A stretch of DNA of 64,000 nucleotides. Source: Neorhizobium sp. UBA3556. Lineage in GTDB: Bacteria > Pseudomonadota > Alphaproteobacteria > Rhizobiales > Rhizobiaceae. A model generated the notes under the pieces. The model did not search any database. It saw only the letters and a program-made list of their open reading frames with translations, and was not told the origin of the DNA. The stretch covers positions 27,421 to 91,420 of the forward strand of contig DFNX01000002.1 in assembly GCA_002376235.1 (NCBI GenBank), in the 5' to 3' direction. A program made the translations under genes and the position numbers. Positions 43,770-52,159 of the stretch are shown in pieces (position 1 is the stretch's first letter; each line of letters begins with the position of its first letter).

Positions 43770-44351
43770 CTAAACTGCGGGGAGACCGCGCGCAGTGACT
43801 TGCGTTCGCACCTCGTGAATTCGCGCCTGCTCGCCGACCAGCCAAAGGCGCGCGCGCGCCGCACTTTCGTAGTTAAGATCGTCAACCTCGAACGGCTTGG
43901 CGGTCGTGTTCGCGATACCCTGCTGCGGCGTTTGCGATGGCGTAAGGTAGAGAGCAGTCGTCTTGGACAGCGGTGCACGCAGACCCGATCCCAGATCCGA
44001 CTTCTCGTACGAAACGGCTGCATCTCCCAGGACGTAGCCGGCATTCGCATCCGTCTTGATCTGCCAGGTGAGGCTGAGGAGTGCGTTGCGGATGATGTCA
44101 CGGCCTTTTCGATCGCGGATGAGGTCGGTGAACGGCAATTCAGGAGTCCCGCCCGCGGCTTCGAGCGCGGAGACCACCGCCAGCATGAGGTTGTCAGCAA
44201 CCTCTGTAATAGCGGAGAGGACTTCCGTCTCCTCCCAACCACGGCGCATGGCATCCTCTACCAGGTCCTGCAAAACGGTCTCCACCGCCATCTGACACGC
44301 GATGTAGCGGCTTTCGTCCTTTTCGGGTGGCGCTTTTGGAAAATCTGTCAT
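43770..44351 (-). CDS. Hypothetical plasmid protein (193 aa)
   Basis: Starts MTDFPKAPPEKDESRY at 44351. The first 100 residues are predicted helical and well-behaved (MAVETVLQDLVEDAMRRGW, EVLSAITEVADNLMLAVVSA); the rest is less regular, so a frame disruption after about residue 90 cannot be excluded, given the adjacent IS element. No family recognised. Confidence 0.6.
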   Translation of the reverse strand: MTDFPKAPPEKDESRYIACQMAVETVLQDLVEDAMRRGWEETEVLSAITEVADNLMLAVVSALEAAGGTPELPFTDLIRDRKGRDIIRNALLSLTWQIKTDANAGYVLGDAAVSYEKSDLGSGLRAPLSKTTALYLTPSQTPQQGIANTTAKPFEVDDLNYESAARARLWLVGEQARIHEVRTQVTARGLPAV

Positions 44352-44448
44352 CTTGCGGCAAATATGCTTCCTGCGGGCGCGTGCAAGGCCGCGGGTTTCG
44401 GTATCACGACGGGTAGGCCGCACCTGCAGGGCAGGGTGCGGCCGTACC

Positions 44449-44646
44449 TCACTGAGGCTTGTTGTTGTTTCCGGCCTTGCTGTTGAGCTCGACTTGATAG
44501 CTGAACTCGACCTTGGCGATGAGCGGAAGCATCACGGCGATGGAGAACCGAAGTTGGCCTTTGTGGGACAACTTCGCGATTTGCCGGTTGATGAACTGGC
44601 GAAGGCGACGGCCGGTTTTCTGGCAGAAGGTTACGAGCGTTTTCAT
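44449..44646 (-). CDS. Small basic hypothetical protein (65 aa)
   Basis: Starts MKTLVTFCQKTGRRLRQF after a strong AAGGAGGG site; one hydrophobic stretch (about residues 34-45), ending NSKAGNNNKPQ. It lies 97 bases upstream of the gene at 43770-44351 on the same strand, and its own leader is G-rich and repeat-bearing (44672-44811). Confidence 0.65.
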   Translation of the reverse strand: MKTLVTFCQKTGRRLRQFINRQIAKLSHKGQLRFSIAVMLPLIAKVEFSYQVELNSKAGNNNKPQ

Positions 44647-44671
44647 CAGAGGTCCCTCCTTAGTGGTTGTG

Positions 44672-44811
44672 CGTAATCGCGAAGCTCGAATACGGCTGGA
44701 ACCGCCGAGTGCATCGCGCAGCGATCGCAACGGAGCGAAGCGGAGAGGAGAACCCTTTAGGGTTGCACGCCAAGGCAGGGCCTGACGTATCGTGCGCAGC
44801 ATTAGATTACG
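44672..44811 (-). promoter_or_regulatory. Inverted-repeat leader (weaker example)
   Basis: CGTAATC (44672-44678) pairs with GATTACG (44805-44811) around a GC-rich core, 26 bases upstream of the 65-aa gene. Only 7 bp, so less convincing than the leaders at 23.9, 28.9, 50.7 and 55.5 kb. Bases 44812-45105 contain a G-rich tract (45018-45065) and no gene. Confidence 0.35.
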
Positions 44812-45105
44812 TACGGCCGCTAAGGAGCGGCCTGAAAACGCGGCCTTCGTAGCCCCGGCCGTCGCCTTTGCCTTCAACCGGCAAATCGTTATCCGGCCGC
44901 CAGGTCGGATCTCCATCGCCGTGATGCTGCAGCGGTGGTTGAGCTCATGTCGGCGCTCCTAGCCGGAAACGTCCACAGGCTTCAGTGAGCCTTCCCGCTT
45001 GCGGGGCGCGCCCGTCGTGAGGGGGAAGGGGAGTTTGGGGGGAGGGGCCGAAGGGGGCTCCCCTCATTGCGGTTGGGTGCCGCTCGATGCGGCGCTCAAG
45101 CGCTC

Positions 45106-46128
45106 CTAAGCCTGGGCGGCCTCGCGCTTGCGCAACAGAAACCGCATCAGGCTCCATCCGGCTCCAAAGACGTAGGGTGGCCGCCCAAGAGAGTAGTGCC
45201 CGCAATTCAGCCGCAGCACGCTCACTCTAGCTTCGGCAGTTTCCAGCCGTCGAAGTAGGCGTTCTGACAGGTCCGGCAAAACAACCGTGTCCCTCGATGC
45301 CAGTATGACATGAAGTTCGAGGCCTGGCCGCGCCAGCCTGCCTGCATGGTTTTCGAGATTGAGTGGCGCCCACGCTCTTTGCAGCTGGGCAAGCGTAAGA
45401 TGCGGCTCGAGGCTCTTCCGGATCGATCGCGTTGCGCGCCCGGTCCATACCATTTCAGCAAGGCTTCCTGCCGTGAGGAAGAGAGACGCCCGCGCAACAG
45501 CGGGCTCATGCGCCGCTACCAGTCCGGCAACCCACGATCCAAGGCTCATGCCGAGAACGGAAACATCTTGATACCCCTCACACTTCAGCCAGCGGATAAG
45601 CTTCCGCCCGTCCCATACCGCCTGCCTGAGGGCCTGGACTGTTCGGCCGAGATTGGCGCTGATCATGTAGTCGGCGTAGAGCGAGCCGGGCCGGCTCCGC
45701 TCGAAGTGATAGGGCATCGCTATCTCGATGACCGTAATCCCTCTGCTCGAAAGGAAACCAGCGATTTGGCGGTTCCGTCTTGTGGCGTTCCAGTGATGGA
45801 AAATCACCAATGCCCGATCGCGTTTTCCGCTCGCGGTGATCTTGGCCCACACGATGTTGTTTTCAGCAACATCGGTTGCAACGTCTGAAGGGAATGTCAG
45901 CCAGCCATCCCGCAGCTCGAAGCTATGATCGCTCGCATCAGGCGGCTCAAAAAAGCCCGGATCAACGGCGGACTTTTCCGCGAGAACGCAAAACCCCTCT
46001 AGCGTTTCAGCCGCCCCCACGCCGGGAAATGCACGATCGGCGTCCAGAATGAGGTCCGTGGTCTTCTTGGCCTCTTCGCCGCGCTGTGCGCGCTCCTCGT
46101 CCCAACGATCCAGCCAATTATGAAACAT
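45106..46128 (-). CDS. Alpha/beta-hydrolase-fold protein
   Basis: A 340-aa protein with the hydrolase nucleophile elbow GMSLGSW (Ser about residue 197), an oxyanion strand ALVIFHHWNATRRN and a C-terminal catalytic His candidate in LNCGHYSLG. No signal peptide. It overlaps the end of the HTH-membrane gene by 11 bases, so the pair is one operon. I recall that a hydrolase/membrane-regulator pair (RcgA/RcgR) affects conjugation of a rhizobial plasmid; this pair may be related, but I cannot confirm it from sequence. Confidence 0.78.
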   Translation of the reverse strand: MFHNWLDRWDEERAQRGEEAKKTTDLILDADRAFPGVGAAETLEGFCVLAEKSAVDPGFFEPPDASDHSFELRDGWLTFPSDVATDVAENNIVWAKITASGKRDRALVIFHHWNATRRNRQIAGFLSSRGITVIEIAMPYHFERSRPGSLYADYMISANLGRTVQALRQAVWDGRKLIRWLKCEGYQDVSVLGMSLGSWVAGLVAAHEPAVARASLFLTAGSLAEMVWTGRATRSIRKSLEPHLTLAQLQRAWAPLNLENHAGRLARPGLELHVILASRDTVVLPDLSERLLRRLETAEARVSVLRLNCGHYSLGRPPYVFGAGWSLMRFLLRKREAAQA

Positions 46129-47749
46129 GGCTGTCGCCTCTTATCTCACGGGCACGCCAAGCTGACTCAAATGCCGGATCGAATAGACCATAGGTCGCAA
46201 TGAGCGCGGTAACGATCAGCAAAACAGAGAAACCATCGAACGCGTCGATCAACATGTATGAGACGAAAAGCAAACCGATCACCGCAGACATCTTCCACAG
46301 GGGGGAACGAAGCCGCCGATCATCCCCCAAGCGAATTGCTCCATACACAAAGACGCTGCAGGTCGAAAGCACGACGAGCAAGCTGCTGTAGTGTGTGGGC
46401 ATGATGTAATCGAAGGTCCTATCTCCATCGTCGTAATCTGCCAGCGCAGCCCAGACATCGCGGACCAGCCATGTCACGAAATCCGGGCCCTGCGATGCAA
46501 GATAGGCACTTTGTGCCTTCATGCAGATGGCAGCAAGGACGACGAGCACGGAACATCTGAAGACCCCGCGCATGATCCGCAGACCGATTTCACTGGTGTC
46601 CGGCCAAGCTCTCTGCTCGCCAAGGAGTTCAGTTGCGCGTTTAAGCTTCCATAGATCATGGATGATCGTATGCAGCAGGATCAGGCCAGCGAACAGCAGG
46701 TAGAAGCTTGTGGACATGTAGAGATAGGCAAGGGCGGTAAATACGATTGCCGCCGGCGTCGATAGGATATCCGGCCTGATGATACCGATCGTCCCCCAGC
46801 TTGGGGCAAAATCCTGCGCTTGCTCAAGCAGAGGGATAAGCTGCACACCGATCCATTGGACCACGCCCGCGAATAATATGCAGATCAGGAAAACTGCCCA
46901 ATAGGTCTGTGAGTTGGCCTGCAAATTTAGCGTCCAGGTGTCGCCGCTTCTTACACGATCAGCCTCCGCCAGTAGCCTGAGCCGGCCATCATGCTTCCAG
47001 AAACCCAGAAGTTCGATGACGACGGCGAAAAACAGTGGCAACAGCACTATGAACAGGAAGGTCCAGTTCGGTGCCCAGAGAAAGCCAACCTGCTTCTCGA
47101 TACCATCCGCGCGCATATAGGTGATGCTATGGATTCCCAAAATGTAAGAGAGGAATCCGAGGGCGGACGAACCGGCGAAGATCCAGGCCGGCAAGTTCAG
47201 ATGTGATACGTGCGAGAAAATCGCCTCGGTCTTGCTTGCCAAACCCCTTGGCCGCTCCGCTGGCATGGTTTGAAGGTCCACCGAGACGACGGGCGTTAGC
47301 GGAACCTGGTTTTTTTCTGGCGCTGACGTGTCAGGCACACGCAGGGCAGTCGCAGTCGAGCCACCGGTCTTCTTTTGATCCCGCCGCCTGGCGGTCAGGC
47401 GCGCTTGGGCCGCGCTGAGCTCATTCAGCCAATCATTCGTCGCCTCGCGATCGTCGCAACCGAAGATGCGTGCCAGCCAGCGAATGTTGGCCGGGCTGAT
47501 GCCTTTGTCATTCTCCTGAAACCAGAGCTGGACGGTGCGAAGATCCACTCCGACACGGTTGGCGTCGATCTTTGAGATGGCATCCGCCAGCAGCTCCGGC
47601 GTCCACGGGCCTTGGGGAAAACCGTCTTCACCCAACAGGCGTCCGGCACCCGCAGCAGCCATTTTCTTGAACAGTTCCTTGAAATCGCTTCCATCCGCCG
47701 GCGGTGGAACAAAAATCTTACCGTTTTTTTCCAATGACTTACAGCCCAA
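46118..47749 (-). CDS. HTH-like N-terminus fused to polytopic membrane domain
   Basis: A 543-aa protein. Residues 45-115 look like a plasmid-type HTH (IDANRVGVDLRTVQLWFQEN, GISPANIRWLARIFGCDD), followed by a linker and about nine hydrophobic segments from residue 185 to 535. The layout suggests a membrane-bound regulator sensing an envelope signal, with the hydrolase as downstream partner. ATG at 47749, no neighbour upstream on this strand for 600 bases. Not a family I can name with certainty. Confidence 0.75.
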   Translation of the reverse strand: MGCKSLEKNGKIFVPPPADGSDFKELFKKMAAAGAGRLLGEDGFPQGPWTPELLADAISKIDANRVGVDLRTVQLWFQENDKGISPANIRWLARIFGCDDREATNDWLNELSAAQARLTARRRDQKKTGGSTATALRVPDTSAPEKNQVPLTPVVSVDLQTMPAERPRGLASKTEAIFSHVSHLNLPAWIFAGSSALGFLSYILGIHSITYMRADGIEKQVGFLWAPNWTFLFIVLLPLFFAVVIELLGFWKHDGRLRLLAEADRVRSGDTWTLNLQANSQTYWAVFLICILFAGVVQWIGVQLIPLLEQAQDFAPSWGTIGIIRPDILSTPAAIVFTALAYLYMSTSFYLLFAGLILLHTIIHDLWKLKRATELLGEQRAWPDTSEIGLRIMRGVFRCSVLVVLAAICMKAQSAYLASQGPDFVTWLVRDVWAALADYDDGDRTFDYIMPTHYSSLLVVLSTCSVFVYGAIRLGDDRRLRSPLWKMSAVIGLLFVSYMLIDAFDGFSVLLIVTALIATYGLFDPAFESAWRAREIRGDSHVS

Positions 47750-47842
47750 GATTTCGTCTTGTTTCGTATCCTATCGTGCGTTGTGGACGATTTGATGGTC
47801 TGAGACGATCCCCAATGCAACTAGATCGGTGAGGCATCCGCC

Positions 47843-48199
47843 ATGCTACTGTCGTCATCCAGTTCGCGTTCGTCCTGTGAAGCAATTGCCGCTCGATGCA
47901 CCAAAACGGCTCCGGCATTGTCCACGCCCAGCAAAGTGGGAACGGAGATCGCAGCTGGTGCGACAGGAGAAAAATCCTCGCTTCGTGAGCTGATCGATCA
48001 GCATTCAGCGGCAGTTCAAGGGGGGAAAGAGGCGAAGGCGAGCCGCCAGGCAATCATCAATTATGAGCCAAAAGGCGACGGTGAAGCATATCTGAAGCTG
48101 ACCTATCTGGCCGGTTATCTGATCGCGACCAAGAGCTCATTATCTATCCAAGAGCTGAAGTCGATTTCTGAGAACTCTGGCGCTCGTAGACGCCCCTGA
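47843..48199 (+). CDS. Hypothetical protein (118 aa)
   Basis: ATG after GAGG. Ser/Ala-rich N-terminus, then a more protein-like half (SLRELIDQHSAAVQGGKEA, YLKLTYLAGYLIATKSSLS). The pattern resembles small helical proteins common in Rhizobiales but I cannot name the family. Divergent from the HTH-membrane gene. The region to 48380 holds a CCGGCCCC/GGGGCCGG inverted repeat (48210-48217, 48332-48339) and no gene. Confidence 0.45.
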   Translation: MLLSSSSSRSSCEAIAARCTKTAPALSTPSKVGTEIAAGATGEKSSLRELIDQHSAAVQGGKEAKASRQAIINYEPKGDGEAYLKLTYLAGYLIATKSSLSIQELKSISENSGARRRP

Positions 48200-48380
48200 T
48201 GTTCCGATACCGGCCCCTCTTTTGCGGCAGCAATCGGGCGGGAGGGGAGCCGAGGGGAGGGGCATGGGCTCCCTTCGGGCGGACCGCAGCTCGCTCGATG
48301 CGGCCAGGTTCGCAACGGCCAAAACGATGACGGGGCCGGCTCTTTCGAACCGACCCCCCAACAAAAGCGTCAGACTATTG

Positions 48381-48686
48381 TCAGCGCAACAAGCCCAATC
48401 GCTCGCCAAGGCTAGGCGGTGTCGGCGTGACCGCCTCCTTTGTCATGGCGATGATGGCGTTCCGTGACAGCCCTTCGATCTCATAGCCAAAACGGCGCGC
48501 GCTCTCGATGATCGATTCAAGGCTTGGATGCTGCTCAAGAAGCGTCCCGAACCACAGCGCGTATTCGTCGGTTTCCTCATCGGGAAACGCCTGCAGAAAG
48601 AAGGTGCGCAACGGCGGATCATAGCCGATTACGGCATTCTCGTCAGTCTCTCCGTCGGTCTTCACGGTCACTGTGTAGCGGCTCAA
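48381..48686 (-). CDS. Hypothetical protein (101 aa), last gene of small-gene operon
   Basis: TTG start at 48686 (LSRYTVTVKTDGETDENAV) with GGAGGG seven bases upstream. Acidic; features YDPPLRTFFLQAFPDEETDE and a helical C-terminus. It ends a run of five closely spaced minus-strand genes from 50575. Unknown function. Confidence 0.7.
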   Translation of the reverse strand: MSRYTVTVKTDGETDENAVIGYDPPLRTFFLQAFPDEETDEYALWFGTLLEQHPSLESIIESARRFGYEIEGLSRNAIIAMTKEAVTPTPPSLGERLGLLR

Positions 48687-48732
48687 TGGTGTCCCTCCTG
48701 ATGTCGGGCCGCATCGAAATGCGGCCAAGGTC

Positions 48733-48969
48733 CTATTTGAACAGCGGCATTGTGCGCTTGTTGGTCAGGTTGGCGCGGTCGGTTTCAAAGCGGTAGCCGT
48801 CCCAATCCTTCCATGCTTCCCAACCTGTCGCGGTGGCGCGTCCGTACCAGACGCGCACCCTGACCTTATTGTTTCCAAGGTACTCGACAACCTCAACCGT
48901 ATGGCTCCCTCCTAAACCGGAGGGCGTGTCGAACACCTCAATGCTTCGGCGCTGGTTTTTGCTTTTCAT
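48733..48969 (-). CDS. Hypothetical protein (78 aa)
   Basis: ATG at 48969 with GGGAGG upstream; SH3-like beta pattern (HTVEVVEYLGNNKVRVRVWY, GWEAWKDWDGYRFE). Start overlaps the stop of the 43-aa gene before it (ATGA). Function unknown. Confidence 0.72.
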   Translation of the reverse strand: MKSKNQRRSIEVFDTPSGLGGSHTVEVVEYLGNNKVRVRVWYGRATATGWEAWKDWDGYRFETDRANLTNKRTMPLFK

Positions 48970-49097
48970 CGCTTCGCCTCCCACAGCCGGAAATGGGCTT
49001 TCACCAGCTGGCGGCGCTGCGCGTCGGCGGCACTGCCGCCGAACATGGCGTCGCCTCGGCCGGAAAACTCCATGACCGTAAAAATCTGCTCATTCAT
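48966..49097 (-). CDS. Very small hypothetical protein (43 aa)
   Basis: ATG at 49097 with GAGGA eight bases upstream, beginning MNEQIFTVMEFSGRG and ending HFRLWEAKR. The ATGA overlap with the next gene and proper ribosome site argue that it is real despite its size. Confidence 0.65.
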   Translation of the reverse strand: MNEQIFTVMEFSGRGDAMFGGSAADAQRRQLVKAHFRLWEAKR

Positions 49098-49124
49098 GGG
49101 GGGATCCTCTGCTTTCCGGGCTGA

Positions 49125-50123
49125 TCAAGCGGCGCTGTCGCCGCTGATCGATTTCAAGACACGACTTGCCGCATAGCGTCCAGCCTCGTTCAAGTTGCGC
49201 TGCCAAGCACCCTGCGACGGCGACCATCGGAACCCGTGAGATTTCAGGGTGCGCCGCATCTGTTCGTCCGGCTTGCCGGGAAACAGCAACTGAATGCGGG
49301 CCAAGTCGGTGTTTTCCTTGACCGTGACGGCTCCTGCCTGCGTCTCAACGTCCTCGGCGCGGTCGCCGCGCTTCTTCATCGCAGCAAGCGAAGCGAGGCG
49401 GGTTTGCATGCGGCGCAATTCGGCGCGGGTGTTGGTGGTGGAAAAGCCGCGTCGGTTCTGCCACGGGGCAAGGGTAACGCCACGCGATGCCCTCTCCTCG
49501 TCCATTCCGGTTTCTGCTACCACACGGGCCAGAATGTCGGCTTCGCTCGCCTGATCCTTCTCCATCCGGCGAATGATGACATTCGCCAGTTTCATCCGGT
49601 TGATGGACAGTGCCAGGTCTTCGATCCGCGAGGCGATGCGCTGCATGGCGGCCGGATCGCCGGAGCGGATCGGCTCGTCATCGCTCCCGTGGGGAAACGC
49701 CTTGCGCTTCACTGCCTTTTTCGCAGTCGCGATATGGGCCGAGACGTCAGCACGGCGGGCGTCTGAAACTCGCATCCGCTTTTCATTGCGGGCGACGGGA
49801 AAGCGGGCAGGTCCGGTGATAAACCAGTTCATGCAACGGCCTTCCGCTGCCCAATACTTGGCGGTGATCTCGACATGACGGCGGGCAAACGCCTCTAGTT
49901 CAGCGTCCGGCAGGGGCAGTTTTGTTTGCTCCCACAGTTCCACCATGTAGGCGGCAAAACCATTCAGGCGCTCTGCCAGCCCCTCCAGTTCAGACAGCGT
50001 GCGCCGCTCCGGAAAATGCGTGAGGGCATGGAAGCTATGTTCGATGTCCTTCGCCGCGATGGTCGCGGCAAAGGTTCCGGCGAGAATGGACAGGGTGCGG
50101 TCCTGGACAACAGCCATGATCAT
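49125..50123 (-). CDS. Conserved plasmid protein with C-terminal WxxxxGAWQR motif
   Basis: About 332 aa (alternative start 50117). Helical and basic, with a C-terminal segment SHGFRWSPSQGAWQRNLN that also occurs at the end of various polyvalent plasmid and phage proteins. Contains a long charged region (about 110-250). The start overlaps the DUF3846-like gene stop (ATGA). No enzymatic motif visible; I recall similar proteins near ParB-like and DUF736 genes on plasmids. Confidence 0.7.
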   Translation of the reverse strand: MIMAVVQDRTLSILAGTFAATIAAKDIEHSFHALTHFPERRTLSELEGLAERLNGFAAYMVELWEQTKLPLPDAELEAFARRHVEITAKYWAAEGRCMNWFITGPARFPVARNEKRMRVSDARRADVSAHIATAKKAVKRKAFPHGSDDEPIRSGDPAAMQRIASRIEDLALSINRMKLANVIIRRMEKDQASEADILARVVAETGMDEERASRGVTLAPWQNRRGFSTTNTRAELRRMQTRLASLAAMKKRGDRAEDVETQAGAVTVKENTDLARIQLLFPGKPDEQMRRTLKSHGFRWSPSQGAWQRNLNEAGRYAASRVLKSISGDSAA

Positions 50124-50575
50124 CGAGCTACCCCCGCCATGACGGTTGGGTGAGTGCGGGTGATGCGGGTCTGGAACCCGATCAAAGCGCCGCCCAGAAT
50201 GACTCCATTCGGGGAATGCTCGTCTGCCTTGGCAAAGACCGGATCAAGAACCGGCTTGCAGACGTTAAGGCGGGCCGCTGCTTCCGCAATGCTGATCTGC
50301 GGCGGTAGGACATGCGAGCCGTCCAGACTGGCAAGAACGATTTTTCCGGCCAAGGGCTGCGGGTAGCCGTCAAAGACAGTGAAGGCGGTCAAGCCATCGC
50401 GCAAACCCTCCTCATCGACGATAAGAACATGGTTTGTGTCGAATGGCACCACCTCGACAAGCTGGCATCCAATCAGCCCGTAGGTCTGAGAGAACGCGCT
50501 CGGTGCTGCGACCTCTGCGGCTTGAATGGTCCCGGCTTCCGGGTCCAGCAGGTAAACGGTTGCGGTTGTGGTCAT
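50120..50575 (-). CDS. DUF3846-like protein, first gene of small-gene operon
   Basis: A 151-aa protein starting MTTTATVYLLDPEAGTI, with the DUF3846-type pattern of a VYLLDPE opening, IGCQLVEVVPF and LIVDEEGLRDG. Function of the family is unknown; it is typical of mobile elements. ATG at 50575 after AAGGGTGAG. It heads an operon of five overlapping or tightly spaced genes. Confidence 0.72.
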   Translation of the reverse strand: MTTTATVYLLDPEAGTIQAAEVAAPSAFSQTYGLIGCQLVEVVPFDTNHVLIVDEEGLRDGLTAFTVFDGYPQPLAGKIVLASLDGSHVLPPQISIAEAAARLNVCKPVLDPVFAKADEHSPNGVILGGALIGFQTRITRTHPTVMAGVAR

Positions 50576-50692
50576 AGTTCTCACCCTTTCTCCAATTCCG
50601 CGAAGCGGTCTTCTCGTGCCCCTCGTGGGCAGGAGCCCCGCTCCTGTTCCCGAGCTCGCGCGGAGCAGCGGGGGAGAGGGTGGCAAGGGGAT

Positions 50693-50810
50693 AAAAACGG
50701 AGGGGGTTCGCCCGCCCGAGGCAAAGCCGAAGGGGCGGCGCGTCAGCGGCGATCCTGCACGAGAGCGCGGCCGCAAGGCTGCGCGAAGGAAGGACGGGGA
50801 GACCGTTTTT
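50693..50810 (-). promoter_or_regulatory. Inverted-repeat leader upstream of DUF3846-like operon
   Basis: AAAAACGG (50693-50700) pairs with CCGTTTTT (50803-50810) around a very GC-rich core. The arm sequence equals that of the ParB-gene leader at 28995-29036. It starts 118 bases upstream of the operon. The rest of 50811-51301 shows only a GC hairpin near 50960-50990 and no supported gene. Confidence 0.55.
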
Positions 50811-51301
50811 TCCACTTGTGAGGGAGAGGGGGCGGCGCTCCTCTTTCCCTCATCGATGAGACAGACAGGACGCCTCCGGCGTCACTGCTTCATCGTGACG
50901 TAGACCGTACAAATCATCCAGATGCTGGTCACTGTGAAGAGCTTTAGGAGAGTGGAGAGGCCGCCCCGATCAGGCGGGACGGCCTCCGTAGGCACATGAC
51001 AGATAAGGGCTAGAGATCTGCCATGACCTGACCTGATCAGCCGGCAATATGGGTCGATCGGGCGAGGCTGTAAATGTTCCGAACCAATTTTTGCCCAAGA
51101 TGCATGTGATGGAAGGCGAAGCCGCAGCGCAACCGATCGTCACCCGAGTGGGCGGAGACAGTGCCTGCTGGCTCCGTGCCGAAGGCATAGAGCGGGGTCG
51201 CAAAGCGATGCGCCAAAGCAGCGATCCGGGGTAGACTTTCGAGGCACCATCTTTAATTGTCCCGGAGGAATAACGATTATTTTCCAGTGTGGTTGGCGGC
51301 A

Positions 51302-51790
51302 ATGGCAGGTTTCGGACTCGAGCAGTGGGTAAACTATCTCGGACTTGAACGCGTTGTAGACCCAGACAAAGATCATCCGGTTTATCGCAAACGGCTCGAC
51401 GGAAAGATCATCGATCTCAGGCAACTGGATCTGCTTGTAGCGCAAAGGCTGCGTGACCTGCGAACCGATCGACAACTTGCGCAAGCCAAAGTCGCCATGC
51501 TGCTAGGGGTGAAGGAGGCTACCTACGCCCGCTACGAAAACGCCTCCTCCTTGATGACAGTCGGACGCCTGCTCCACGTTTTCGAAGTCCTGGATATCAC
51601 CCCGGAAGACTTCTTCGATCCTCTCGTCAACGAACAGCCCTCTCACACCAAAGCCGAGTCACGCGATGCCCTGAGAGACCAGCTGATGGGAGAAACGGTC
51701 GACCACCTGAAAAAGCTCGACGATACGGCCTTGAAGATGGTGCATGACCTGGTGATAGCCATGGAGCCCAAGACAATCGGAAGGCAGTAA
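51302..51790 (+). CDS. XRE-family regulator, relative of the 16.4-kb regulator
   Basis: About 162 aa from ATG 51302. In-frame alternatives are GTG 51287 and TTG 51257; a GGAGGA at 51264-51269 is too far for the ATG. HTH at about residues 45-100 (RTDRQLAQAKVAMLLGVKEAT, ENASSLMTVGRLLHVFEVL). It matches the regulator at 16402-17016 in the N-terminal DPxxxxPxYRKxxDG block and HTH, but lacks its AT-hook-like tail. Confidence 0.75.
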   Translation: MAGFGLEQWVNYLGLERVVDPDKDHPVYRKRLDGKIIDLRQLDLLVAQRLRDLRTDRQLAQAKVAMLLGVKEATYARYENASSLMTVGRLLHVFEVLDITPEDFFDPLVNEQPSHTKAESRDALRDQLMGETVDHLKKLDDTALKMVHDLVIAMEPKTIGRQ

Positions 51791-51794
51791 CCGA

Positions 51795-51818
51795 ATGGCG
51801 CGGCGAAAGCCGCGCCAT
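51795..51818 (+). terminator. GNRA-loop hairpin after XRE gene
   Basis: Perfect 10-bp stem ATGGCGCGGC/GCCGCGCCAT with a GAAA loop, four bases after the stop codon. No T-run follows, so it may stabilise the 3' end rather than terminate. Confidence 0.5.
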
Positions 51819-51923
51819 AACACTCAGCGGGTTGGCTTTGGTTTCCGCCGCGCGCCGGCCGCCTTTGGCGAACAGCAGGCGCTCATGCGGCGTCATTCTC
51901 CGGCCCTTCTGGCGAAGCCATCG

Positions 51924-52125
51924 CTCGGATCGATCGGCGCCAGTCCGAGATCCGAGTAGGACAATGAAGAACATCGGAGCTTTCAGCATAGCGCCACCCC
52001 TCCTTCAGGGGCGGGAAAGCGGGAATTCTCGACACGGTTTTGACGGAAGAAGGGAAGCCGCAGGAGGCTTAGCATAGCGCCGCGACGCGGAAGCCGGGAC
52101 CGACTTCCCCCGGCAAAACCGTTCC
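51924..52125. repeat. Structured ~203-bp repeat, copy 2
   Basis: Direct repeat of 29311-29513 (about 14 differences, one single-base indel). All main stems are kept: CTCGGATC/GATCCGAG, a central C-run/G-run hairpin, and ACGGTTTTG/CAAAACCGT. Here it lies just upstream of the plus-strand gene at 52160. Confidence 0.85.
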
Positions 52126-52159
52126 GCAAGATTCGACAGTGACAGGAAAGGTGATCCCA

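Noticed and set aside
43616..44254. Minus-strand frame antisense/out of phase with the 193-aa gene
   Set aside because: Arg/Ser-rich shadow composition typical of a wrong frame in high-GC DNA.
48210..48339. CCGGCCCC/GGGGCCGG inverted repeat as another ssDNA promoter
   Set aside because: Lies downstream of the minus-strand operon rather than upstream of a minus-strand gene, so it does not fit the pattern of the other leaders.
50881..50931. Very short hydrophobic minus-strand frame ending near 50886 (VTSIWMICTVY)
   Set aside because: Only about 16-19 residues, with no ribosome site or clear start.
51823..51989. Minus-strand frame starting MTPHERLLFAKGGRR
   Set aside because: The first 25 residues look protein-like, but the frame runs into the hairpin and antisense of the XRE gene; at best a remnant of a small gene.
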